From: Nocardioides conyzicola
GTDB taxonomy: Bacteria; Actinomycetota; Actinomycetes; Propionibacteriales; Nocardioidaceae
Assembly: GCF_039543825.1 (NCBI RefSeq)
Contig: NZ_BAABKM010000002.1
Coordinates: 1,892,133-1,956,132, forward strand
Direction of reading: 5' to 3'
DNA length: 64,000 nucleotides
Each line of letters opens with the position of its first letter. The stretch's first letter is position 1. Below the pieces are notes generated by a model that searched no databases, had not been told where the DNA came from, and saw only the letters and a program-made list of their open reading frames with translations. Positions 8,167 through 15,328 of this stretch are shown piece by piece. The translations under genes were made by a program, and so were the position numbers.

Positions 8167-9369
8167 ATGGTCGGCATGCCCGACGTGCGCTACCGACCCG
8201 GCACCGCCGAGACCTGGGCCAGCCCGTGGGAGATGTACGCCGACCTGCGTGACCACGACCCGGTCCACCACGTCGCTCGCTCCGCCGGCCGGGACCACTA
8301 CGTCCTCAGCCGGCACGCCGACGTGCTGGCGGCGGCGGTCGACACGGCGACGTACTCCTCGGCCCAGGGGCTGACCGTCGAGTACGGCGAGCTGGACGCG
8401 ATCGGCCTCGCCGACAACCCGCCGCTGGTGATGATGGATCCGCCGGACCACACGGCGTTCCGCAGGCTGGTGGCCCGCGGCTTCACGCCGCGCCAGGTGA
8501 CGAGCTTGGAGCCGCAGGTGCGGGCGTTCGTCACCGAGCGGCTCGACCGGCTGTCCGCCGAGGGCGGCGGCGACATCGTCGAGACCCTGTTCAAGCCGAT
8601 GCCGAGCATGGTCGTCGCGCACTACCTCGGGGTGCCGGCGGCGGACCGGGACCGGTTCGACGGCTGGACGCACGCGATCGTCTCGGCCAGCTCCGAGGGC
8701 GCGATCGGCGACGCCACCCAGGCGATCGTCGAGATGATGGGCTACTTCTCCGAGCTGGTGGAGCGCCGCCGCGTCGAGCCCGGGGACGACACCGTCTCGC
8801 ACCTGGTCGCCGCCGGCGTCGGGGACGACCAGGCCGGGATCCTGTCGATCCTCAGCTACGTCTTCACGGTCGTCACCGGTGGCAACGACACCACCACCGG
8901 GATGCTCGGCGGTGCGGTCCAGCTCCTCGAGAGCGACCGCGACCAGCGCCGCCTGCTGCTCGAGGACCCCTCCCTGATCCCGGACGCCGTGGAGGAGCTG
9001 CTCCGCCTGACCTCGCCGGTGCAGGGCCTCGCCCGCACGGCCACCCGCGACGTCGAGCTGCACGGCACCGTCATCGCGGCGGGCCGCCGCGTCCTCCTGC
9101 TGTACGGCGCCGCCAACCGCGACCCGCGCCGCTACGGGCCGGACGCCGACGAGCTCGACGTACGCCGCCGCCCCGGTCAGCTGCTGACCTTCAGCCAGGG
9201 CAGCCACCACTGCCTCGGCGCCGCGGCAGCCCGGCTGCAGGCCCGGGTCGCGCTGGAGGAGCTGCTGCTCCGGTGCCCCGACTTCACGGTCGACCTCGAC
9301 GGGGTCGCGTGGGCGCCTGGGCCGTACGTCCGCCGCCCGACGACGGTCCCCTTCCGGGTCGCAGGGTGA
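8167..9369 (+). CDS. Cytochrome P450
   Basis: 400 residues, a standard soluble bacterial P450. The I-helix oxygen-activating motif is GGNDTTT, the K-helix ExxR is EELLR, and the haem-thiolate loop is FSQGSHHCLG (usual form FGxGxHxCxG; the second position is Ser here). The segment DPPDHTAFRRLVARGFTPR is typical of actinobacterial P450s. The substrate is unknown. No ferredoxin or reductase is adjacent. ATG at 8167 and ATG at 8176 are both plausible starts; neither has a clear ribosome-binding site. The stop overlaps the next regulator gene (GTGA), which suggests that this TetR protein controls the P450. Confidence 0.92.
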   Translation: MVGMPDVRYRPGTAETWASPWEMYADLRDHDPVHHVARSAGRDHYVLSRHADVLAAAVDTATYSSAQGLTVEYGELDAIGLADNPPLVMMDPPDHTAFRRLVARGFTPRQVTSLEPQVRAFVTERLDRLSAEGGGDIVETLFKPMPSMVVAHYLGVPAADRDRFDGWTHAIVSASSEGAIGDATQAIVEMMGYFSELVERRRVEPGDDTVSHLVAAGVGDDQAGILSILSYVFTVVTGGNDTTTGMLGGAVQLLESDRDQRRLLLEDPSLIPDAVEELLRLTSPVQGLARTATRDVELHGTVIAAGRRVLLLYGAANRDPRRYGPDADELDVRRRPGQLLTFSQGSHHCLGAAAARLQARVALEELLLRCPDFTVDLDGVAWAPGPYVRRPTTVPFRVAG

Positions 9370-9833
9370 ACGCCGAGCAGATCCTCGACGCGGCGGCCGG
9401 CCTCTTCGCCGAGCGCGGTGTCAACGCCGTCGGGATGGCCGAGGTCGCCCGAGCGGCGGGCTGCTCGCGCGCGACCCTCTACCGCTACTTCGAGGACCGG
9501 CACGCACTGCACGTCGCGTTCGTCCAACGCGAGGCCCGCCGGATCGGGGCGCTGCTGCCCACCGACGACGCGGCCGAGGCGATCCTGGGCGCGGTGCGCG
9601 AGGTCCGCGCTCGCCCCGAGCTGATCGCGTGGTTCGGCGCGGCCGACGCCGGGACGACTGCGGAGCTCGCCCAGTCCGACGCCGTCGTCGGCGGGCTGGG
9701 CGACGAGGAGACCGCACGCTGGCTGGTGCGGGTGATCGTCTCCCTGCTCATCGTCCCCGGCCGCGACGACGCGGAGGAGCGTGCCCTGGTCGAGAGGTAC
9801 GTCGTGCCCGGCGTCCTGCACGACCGCCGATAG
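9366..9833 (+). CDS. TetR/AcrR family regulator
   Basis: 155 residues, short for the family. The N-terminal 48 residues are a TetR helix-turn-helix (ILDAAAGLFAERGVNAVGMA, then RATLYRYFEDRHALH). The ligand-binding part is reduced to about 100 residues. The GTG at 9366 is preferred because it overlaps the P450 stop by four bases and begins the protein exactly at the DNA-binding domain; the frame is open further upstream inside the P450 gene. It is probably a local repressor of the P450 operon, although no operator could be identified. Confidence 0.88.
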   Translation: MNAEQILDAAAGLFAERGVNAVGMAEVARAAGCSRATLYRYFEDRHALHVAFVQREARRIGALLPTDDAAEAILGAVREVRARPELIAWFGAADAGTTAELAQSDAVVGGLGDEETARWLVRVIVSLLIVPGRDDAEERALVERYVVPGVLHDRR

Positions 9834-9847
9834 GGCAGGCTGCTGCC

Positions 9848-11500
9848 ATGCACTTCGTCGGGATCGACCTCGCCTGGGGGGACCGCCAGCCCACCGGGCT
9901 CGCGGTGCTCGACGAGGACGCCCACCTCGTGCACATCTCCACGGTGCGCACCGACGAGGAGATCCGCACCGCGCTCACGCCGTACGTCGAGGGTCCGTGC
10001 GTGGTCGGGATCGACGCCCCGCTGATCGTCGTGAACCCGACCGGGTCGCGGCCGGCGGAGCAGGAGCTGAGCCGCGACTTCCGGCGCTTCGAGGCGGGCG
10101 CGCACCCGTCCAACACCGGCAAGCCCGAGTTCGCCGAGGGCACCCGCGGCGCCCGGATCTGCAAGATGTTCGGGCTCGACATGGACCCGCGCTCGGGCCG
10201 CAAGCGGCGGGCGATCGAGGTCTACCCGCACCCCGCCACGGTGGTGCTGTTCGGGCTCGGCAAGACGCTCAAGTACAAGGCGAAGCCCGGCCGCAGCCTG
10301 GAGCTCCTCCGCTCCGAGCTGCTCCTGCTGATGGACCACGTCGAGCGGATCGTCACCACCGAGCGCACCTGGCGCGACCTGCGCACCCGGGTCGAGACCG
10401 CGACCCGCAAGGTGGACCTCCGCCAGGTCGAGGACCAGGTCGACGCCGTCGTGTGCGCCTACGTCGCCCTCTTCGCCGAGCGCTGGCCCGAGCGGACCAC
10501 GACGTACGGCGACCTCGAGCGCGGCTACATCGTCACCCCGACCCTGCCCGATGCGCACGCCACGATTCGGGACGCGATCGAGGAGTACACCCGGCTCCAC
10601 CCCGCCCGGGTCGAGGCCGCCCAGGAGTACGTCGCACTGGTGACCGAGATCCTCGACGAGGCCGGCATCAACTACCTGACCGTCACCGGCCGCGCGAAGT
10701 CCGTCGAGTCGTTCGCCGCCAAGGCCGGCCGCACCGCCGACGGACTGCCCGTGTACGCCGACCCGCTCCGCGACATCACCGACCAGATCGGGATCCGGGT
10801 CATCACCTACGTGCGCAGCGACGTGGCCGCGGTCGCCGACGTACTCGGCTCCCAGCTGACCGTCCTCGACGACCGCGACCTCGGCCAGGAGACCGCGAGC
10901 GAGGGCCGCTTCGGCTACGCCAGCCGGCACCTGCAGGTCGCCCGCAACGGCGGCGCGAACGCCCAGGTGCAGGTGCGCACCGTCCTGCAGCACGCGTGGG
11001 CGGAGTTCGAGCACGACATCCGCTACAAGGGCACAGTGCCCGAGGAGCACGCCCGCGACTTCGACCGCCGCTTCACCCTCGCCGCGGGGCTGCTCGAGCT
11101 GGCCGACCAGGAGTTCACCACGATCCGCGACCGGCTCCGGGGCGGGTCGGTCGCCGAGCCGGAGATCGACACTGTCGGCATCACCCCGCGCGAGCTCGCG
11201 GCCTTCCTCGCCGGGCAGTACCCCGACGCCGAGTGGTCCCGCACCGACCACTACGCCTGGATCGCCGGCCTGCTGCCCGAGCTCGACATCACCACGCTGG
11301 CCGCCCTCGGCGAGGTGCTCGTCGGCGTGGACCTCGACCAGGTGACCGCGCGGATGGACTACAGGTACCCGCCCGGCGCCGTACGCCGCCTCGACGACGC
11401 CCTGCTCGCCGCGTTCGGGGAACGCTACGTCCTCCTCCCCGGCAACGCCCACCGCGAGGCGCTGCTCGCCACCCGCCTGGAGAGGATGCGGGGCGCGTGA
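9848..11500 (+). CDS. DUF429 - RelA/SpoT-type alarmone synthetase fusion
   Basis: 550 residues in two domains. Residues 1 to about 235 match DUF429, a predicted RNase H-fold nuclease: FVGIDLAWGD at the start, VVGIDAPLIVVNPTG near 52, and a C-terminal acidic EDQVDAVVCAYVALF. Residues from about 255 resemble small alarmone synthetases: the R-x-K loop TGRAKSVESFAAK near 280, Asp312 in TDQIGIRVI, Tyr357 in FGYASRH, and AQVQVRTVLQHAWAEFEHD near 372-390. The position usually held by the catalytic Glu (VEIQIRT in RelA/RelQ) is Gln373 here. The architecture resembles the mycobacterial RNase HII-(p)ppGpp synthetase (RelZ), but homology over the full length is not verified. The stop overlaps the next membrane-protein gene (GTGA). 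Confidence 0.8.
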   Translation: MHFVGIDLAWGDRQPTGLAVLDEDAHLVHISTVRTDEEIRTALTPYVEGPCVVGIDAPLIVVNPTGSRPAEQELSRDFRRFEAGAHPSNTGKPEFAEGTRGARICKMFGLDMDPRSGRKRRAIEVYPHPATVVLFGLGKTLKYKAKPGRSLELLRSELLLLMDHVERIVTTERTWRDLRTRVETATRKVDLRQVEDQVDAVVCAYVALFAERWPERTTTYGDLERGYIVTPTLPDAHATIRDAIEEYTRLHPARVEAAQEYVALVTEILDEAGINYLTVTGRAKSVESFAAKAGRTADGLPVYADPLRDITDQIGIRVITYVRSDVAAVADVLGSQLTVLDDRDLGQETASEGRFGYASRHLQVARNGGANAQVQVRTVLQHAWAEFEHDIRYKGTVPEEHARDFDRRFTLAAGLLELADQEFTTIRDRLRGGSVAEPEIDTVGITPRELAAFLAGQYPDAEWSRTDHYAWIAGLLPELDITTLAALGEVLVGVDLDQVTARMDYRYPPGAVRRLDDALLAAFGERYVLLPGNAHREALLATRLERMRGA

Positions 11501-11991
11501 GCGGCGGCGGTCGGATGCCGTCCTCGGCCTGGGCGTTCGCTGGGCTCTGCGTCGCGGGTCAGCTGGTGCAGCTCGCCCACCGCGGCCTGAGCCGGTCCGA
11601 CGGCGTGGGGGTGTTCCTGTCGATGGCACTCACCGCCCTGGTCGTCTCGTGGTTCGCCGCAGGTGTGCTCCGCGGCCGGACCGTGCGGCTTGTGATCGTG
11701 TGGATCCTGATCGGGCTCGGCACGGTGCTGACGGGCTTCGGGATCGTCGTCGACCTGTCCGACGCCAACGGCTGGGACCTGCTCGACCTGCTCCTCTCGC
11801 TCGGGCAGGTCGCCGCGCTCGCGGCGTTCTGCTCGACCGACTACCTCCGGTGGCAGCGCGCCCACCCGGACCAGCCGGGGCCCGGCATCGGCGGCCTGGT
11901 CGCGGTCGCCCTGGTCGTCGGGCTGCTGGGCGGCATGACCGCGTCGTCCGACGACGGCAGCTCGCAGATCCGGCTGCGCGTCGGCCTCTGA
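11497..11991 (+). CDS. Four-helix membrane protein coupled to the alarmone synthetase fusion
   Basis: 164 residues with about four hydrophobic segments (AWAFAGLCVAGQLV, FLSMALTALVVSWFAAGVL, LVIVWILIGLGTVLTGFGIV, and a C-terminal LVAVALVVGLLGG), plus an amphipathic stretch LLDLLLSLGQVAALAAF. I do not recognise the family. Its GTG overlaps the TGA of the DUF429-RelA/SpoT gene by four bases, so the two are almost certainly translated together. It could anchor or control that enzyme, but this is inference only. It ends two bases before the stop of the convergent haemoglobin gene. Confidence 0.65.
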   Translation: MSGGGRMPSSAWAFAGLCVAGQLVQLAHRGLSRSDGVGVFLSMALTALVVSWFAAGVLRGRTVRLVIVWILIGLGTVLTGFGIVVDLSDANGWDLLDLLLSLGQVAALAAFCSTDYLRWQRAHPDQPGPGIGGLVAVALVVGLLGGMTASSDDGSSQIRLRVGL

Positions 11992-11993
11992 CG

Positions 11994-12458
11994 TCAGGGC
12001 CGGTACGGCGGCGCGACTCCCCAGCCCCACCGCGGGACGGGCGCGTGCTCGACCACCGGTGCCCCGGGCTGCGAGTTCTCCAGCGCAAGCCGGGTGCCCC
12101 ACTCGAGGTAGCCGACGAGAGCAGCCCGGAACTCCGGGTCCGCGGGCAGGTCGGCGTCGTCGGCCGCCAGGCTCATCGTCGAGGCGAAGCGGTGTCGCTG
12201 CTCGGCGGTGATGCCCAGGTCGCGGTGGTGCGCCAGCATCCGCTCGTAGCCGCCGAGCTCGTCGGTGTAGACCGACGGGCCACCGAAGACCTCCGACCAC
12301 CAGGCCGCGACGTGTGCGCGGTGCTCCTCGGAGACGCCACCTGGGAAGAACGGGCTGAGCAGCTCGTCGCGCTCGACCCGGTCGTAGAAGCAGTCGATCA
12401 GCCGGCGGAGCGCGGGTCCGCCGCCGGCCCACTCGTACAGGGTGGGGTCGTCGGTCAT
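11994..12458 (-). CDS. glbO: Group 2 truncated haemoglobin
   Basis: 154 residues. Truncated globin features: an early FYDRVERDELLSPFF (B/C helix region with the B10-type Tyr), PSVYTDELGGYERMLAHHRDLGI around the proximal His, and Trp in YLEWGTRLAL matching the G8 Trp of group 2. It binds oxygen or NO and is usually tied to oxidative or nitrosative stress and respiration. The ATG at 12458 has a leaderless -10 (TAGCGT) six bases upstream. It is transcribed back to back with a DinB-like gene from a shared 23-base gap. Confidence 0.9.
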   Translation of the reverse strand: MTDDPTLYEWAGGGPALRRLIDCFYDRVERDELLSPFFPGGVSEEHRAHVAAWWSEVFGGPSVYTDELGGYERMLAHHRDLGITAEQRHRFASTMSLAADDADLPADPEFRAALVGYLEWGTRLALENSQPGAPVVEHAPVPRWGWGVAPPYRP

Positions 12459-12464
12459 GCATCG

Positions 12465-12474
12465 ACGCTACCGT
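12465..12474. promoter_or_regulatory. Bidirectional promoter: two -10 hexamers sharing one TA
   Basis: ACGCTACCGT reads as TACCGT on the plus strand (12469-12474, seven bases before the ATG at 12482) and as TAGCGT on the minus strand (12470-12465, six bases before the ATG at 12458). Both hexamers use the same TA step at 12469-12470. Both genes would be leaderless, and the whole divergent intergenic gap is 23 bases. Confidence 0.6.
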
Positions 12475-12481
12475 CGGGGCC

Positions 12482-12985
12482 ATGACCCCAGCCGACGTCT
12501 TCATCGACTTCTTCGAGCGGATCCTCGAGAACGGCGTGGCCGCCGTCGACGGCCTCACCGACGAGCAGCTCGCCCACCGGATCGCCCCGGACGCCAACTC
12601 GATCGCGTGGCTCATCTGGCACGCGGCCCGGGTGCAGGACGCGCAGGTCGCGCACGCGGCCGGCAGCGAGGAGGTGTGGCTCAGCCAGGGGTGGGTGGAG
12701 CGGTTCGCGCTCGACATCGACCCGGCCGACCACGGCTACGGCCACACCAGCGAGCAGGTCGGCAAGGTACGCGCCGGCGCGGACCTGCTCGCCGGCTACC
12801 TGCGCGCCGCCCACGAGGCGACCGTCGCCTACCTGCGCACGGTCACCGAGGGCGACCTCGACGAGGTCATCGACCGGAGCTGGGACCCGCCGGTCACCCG
12901 CGGCGTACGCCTCGTCAGCATCGCCGACGACGACGCCCAGCACGTCGGCCAGGCGGCCTACCTGCGGGGGCTGCTCGGGTCCTAG
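12482..12985 (+). CDS. DinB-like / DUF664 mycothiol-type transferase
   Basis: 167 residues of the DinB four-helix-bundle superfamily, close to actinobacterial DUF664 proteins often annotated as mycothiol-dependent enzymes. Candidate metal ligands are the His in SIAWLIWHAARVQDAQ, a central HGYGHTSEQV and the late DDDAQHVGQAAYLRGLL, fitting the three-His pattern of the family. Substrate unknown. The start is fixed by the leaderless promoter seven bases upstream. The TAG stop overlaps the TAG of a 47-codon convergent gene in a CTAG palindrome. Confidence 0.82.
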   Translation: MTPADVFIDFFERILENGVAAVDGLTDEQLAHRIAPDANSIAWLIWHAARVQDAQVAHAAGSEEVWLSQGWVERFALDIDPADHGYGHTSEQVGKVRAGADLLAGYLRAAHEATVAYLRTVTEGDLDEVIDRSWDPPVTRGVRLVSIADDDAQHVGQAAYLRGLLGS

Positions 12986-13125
12986 GTCGACGCCGGGACG
13001 ACGCAGCTCGCCGTCACCGGGGCACCCTCGCAGCAGGGCCGGATGTGGCCGCACCGGTCACAGCGCGAGTGCGACGTCTCCCACCGCATCGTCGCGCCGC
13101 AGTTGTCGCACTCCATGCCGTCCAT
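12982..13125 (-). CDS. Small zinc-ribbon-like protein (47 aa)
   Basis: 47 residues with seven Cys in a pattern typical of a zinc ribbon: MECDNCGATMRWETSH, then SRCDRCGHIRPCC. CxxC pairs in each half should bind one zinc ion. An inner ATG at 13116 (MECDN) is an alternative start. The gene is convergent with the DinB-like gene and shares its stop in CTAG (12982-12985). The downstream neighbour in the other direction, the F420-type reductase, ends 30 bases upstream of this start on the same strand. Function unknown; the conservation of Cys spacing is the main reason to call it a gene. Confidence 0.6.
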   Translation of the reverse strand: MDGMECDNCGATMRWETSHSRCDRCGHIRPCCEGAPVTASCVVPAST

Positions 13126-13155
13126 GGCCCGGATCCTGCCACCGGGCCGGACCCG

Positions 13156-13800
13156 TCAGGCGGAGGCGCGCTTCGCCTGGGCGAGCAGGTCGGTGAGACC
13201 CGCGGCGTCGGCCTTCGGGCCGTACGCCGGCTGGTCGCGGTCGAAGCGCCAGCCCTCAGCGAGCGGGCCGGCGTCGACGACGTCGTACCCGATCTCGTCG
13301 GTCAGCGCGGTGACGGTCGCCTTGGCGGCGACGTCGTCCCCGGCGATCGGGAGCGCCCGCCGGTCGGCGGTCCCCGCGGGCACGCCCTGGGTGGCCAGGT
13401 GACCCGACTGGATCGCGTTGAAGAGCTTCACGACGTGCGACTCCGGCAGGTGGCCCTGCAGGACCTCGCTGGGCGTGGTCTCGCCGCTGTCGATCGCCGC
13501 GACGTGGCCGTCGCGCTCGAAGTAGTAGTTGTTGGTGTCGATGACGACCTTCCCGGCCAGGGGCGCGACCGGGACCGTGTCGACCGCCAGGAAGGGGATC
13601 GAGACGACGACGACCTCTCCGGCCTCGGCTGCCTCGGCCGCGGTCGCCGCACGGGCCTTCGGCCCGATCTCGGAGACCAGGTCGGCGAGCGTCTCCGGCC
13701 CACGGGAGTTGCTGATGACGACGTCGTACCCCTGCTCCGCGAAGAGCTTGGCCAGGGTGCCGCCGATGTTGCCGCTGCCGATGAATCCGATGGTGGTCAT
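13156..13800 (-). CDS. NADP/F420-type oxidoreductase (NADPH:F420 reductase-like)
   Basis: 214 residues with an N-terminal Rossmann motif GFIGSGNIGGTLAKLF and the NADP-preferring ISNSRGPETL immediately after the second strand, as in F420-dependent NADP reductases and their relatives. VVIDTNNYYFERDG and VVKLFNAIQSGHLA fit the same family. It may move hydride between NADPH and F420, supporting the LLM-type flavin enzymes elsewhere in the window, but related proteins use other substrates. It lies 37 bases after the upstream SDR gene on the same strand and may be in its transcript. Confidence 0.8.
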   Translation of the reverse strand: MTTIGFIGSGNIGGTLAKLFAEQGYDVVISNSRGPETLADLVSEIGPKARAATAAEAAEAGEVVVVSIPFLAVDTVPVAPLAGKVVIDTNNYYFERDGHVAAIDSGETTPSEVLQGHLPESHVVKLFNAIQSGHLATQGVPAGTADRRALPIAGDDVAAKATVTALTDEIGYDVVDAGPLAEGWRFDRDQPAYGPKADAAGLTDLLAQAKRASA

Positions 13801-13837
13801 GAGGGGGCAACGGCGTGCGCCGTCGGCTTGTTCCGGC

Positions 13838-15301
13838 TCACCAGGGACTGGGCTCGAAGTCCTTCAGGAAGTGGCCGTAGAGGTCCTCGCCGGCCTCGCC
13901 GCGGACGATCGGGTCGTAGACGCGCGCGGCGCCGTCGACCAGGTCGAGCGGTGCGTGCCAGCCCTCGGCGGCGATCCGGAGCTTCTCCTGGTGCGGCCGC
14001 TCGTCGGTGATCCAGCCGGTGTCGACGGCGTTCATCAGGATCTGGTCGGTCTCGAACATCTCGCCGGCGCTGGTCCGGGTGAGCATGTTGAGCGACGCCT
14101 TGGCCATGTTGGTGTGCGGGTGGCCGGCGCCCTTGTAGCGACGGGAGAACTGGCCCTCCATCGCGGACACGTTGACGACGTACGTACGCCGCGCCGGCGA
14201 CGCGCGCAGCGACGCCCGTAGCCGCGAGATCAGCAGGAACGGCGCGGTCGCGTTGCAGAGCTGGACCTCGAGCAGCTCCAGCGGGTCGACCTCGTCGACG
14301 GTCTGGGTCCACGAGTTGGTGGTCTGCAGGTCGGGCAGCAGCCCGCCGGCGTCGACCGCCGTGCCGGCCAGGTGTGCCTCCAGGCTGGCGTGGCCGGCCT
14401 GCAGCGCGAGCGCGGTGATCGACGCGGGCGTGTGCGCGGGCGTCTCGTGGTGCGCGATCGCGTGCTGCTGCAGGGTGCCCGCGATCGCGGCCGGGTGGGC
14501 CTCGCTGATCCGGTCGAAGCTGACGATCTCGGGCAGCGCGACGTCGGTGGGCAGCGGCGCGAGCTCGGCCTCGACGAGGGGCGCGTAGGAGCCCGGCGTA
14601 CGGCGGACCGTCTGGCACGCGTTGTTGATGAGGATGTCGAGCGGGCCCGCCGCGGCGACCTCGTCGGCGAGCGAGATCACCTGGGTGGGGTCGCGCAGGT
14701 CGATGCCGACGATCTTGAGCCGGTCGATCCAGTCGGCGCTGTCCTCCAGGGCCGAGAAGCGTCGTACGGCGTCGTGCGGGAAGCGCGTCGTGATCGTGGT
14801 GTGGGCGCCGTCGCGGAGCAGCCGCAGCGCGATGTACATGCCGATCTTGGCGCGGCCGCCGGTGAGCAGCGCGCGGCGCCCGGTCAGGTCGGTGCCCTGG
14901 CCGCGCTTGGCGTGCGACATCGCGGCGCAGCTCGGGCAGAGGTAGTGGTAGAACGCGTCGACCAGCGTGTAGTCGTTCTTGCAGATGTAGCAGCCGCGCG
15001 GGTTGATCAGCTCGCCGGCGAAGGCGCCCGGCGCGGTCGACACCAGCGGGATGCCGAGGGTCTCGTCGTCGATCCGCATCGGCGACCCGGTCGCCGTCCG
15101 CTCGGTCACGGCCCGGTCGGCGGCCAGCTCGGCCTCGCGCTTGCGGGTCCGTCGCTCGGCCTTCAGGGCCTTGTACATGTGCGACGCGGCGCGCTTGACG
15201 GTCTGGATGTCCGGGTGGTCGTCGGGCAGCTCGTGCAGCTGGTTGAGCACGCGCACGGTGACGGCGAGGTCGTCGGGGTCGATGCCGTCGGTCTGGATCA
15301 C
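13838..15301 (-). CDS. Atypical SDR-family protein with a Cys4 zinc-like cluster
   Basis: 487 residues, nearly twice the usual SDR length. Residues 1-95 are a helical N-terminal region. Cys104, Cys107, Cys122 and Cys125 (CYICK and LCPSC) look like a zinc knuckle. The SDR domain starts at about 140 with TGGRAKIG (147-154) for cofactor, NNAC (226-229) and Ser379 in VVNVSAMEG. At the place of the catalytic YxxxK the protein has T397-NMA-K401, so the Tyr is missing. An insert of roughly 60 residues separates NNAC from the catalytic strand. Related uncharacterised proteins are known to me in bacteria and lower eukaryotes. GTG start supported by a leaderless -10. Confidence 0.8.
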   Translation of the reverse strand: MIQTDGIDPDDLAVTVRVLNQLHELPDDHPDIQTVKRAASHMYKALKAERRTRKREAELAADRAVTERTATGSPMRIDDETLGIPLVSTAPGAFAGELINPRGCYICKNDYTLVDAFYHYLCPSCAAMSHAKRGQGTDLTGRRALLTGGRAKIGMYIALRLLRDGAHTTITTRFPHDAVRRFSALEDSADWIDRLKIVGIDLRDPTQVISLADEVAAAGPLDILINNACQTVRRTPGSYAPLVEAELAPLPTDVALPEIVSFDRISEAHPAAIAGTLQQHAIAHHETPAHTPASITALALQAGHASLEAHLAGTAVDAGGLLPDLQTTNSWTQTVDEVDPLELLEVQLCNATAPFLLISRLRASLRASPARRTYVVNVSAMEGQFSRRYKGAGHPHTNMAKASLNMLTRTSAGEMFETDQILMNAVDTGWITDERPHQEKLRIAAEGWHAPLDLVDGAARVYDPIVRGEAGEDLYGHFLKDFEPSPW

Positions 15302-15307
15302 CGGAGG

Positions 15308-15313
15308 ATTCTA
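15308..15313 (-). promoter_or_regulatory. Leaderless-type -10 element of the SDR-family gene
   Basis: TAGAAT on the minus strand lies six bases before the GTG at 15301. It supports this GTG as the start. Confidence 0.6.
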
Positions 15314-15328
15314 GGTGCGAGCAGGCGC

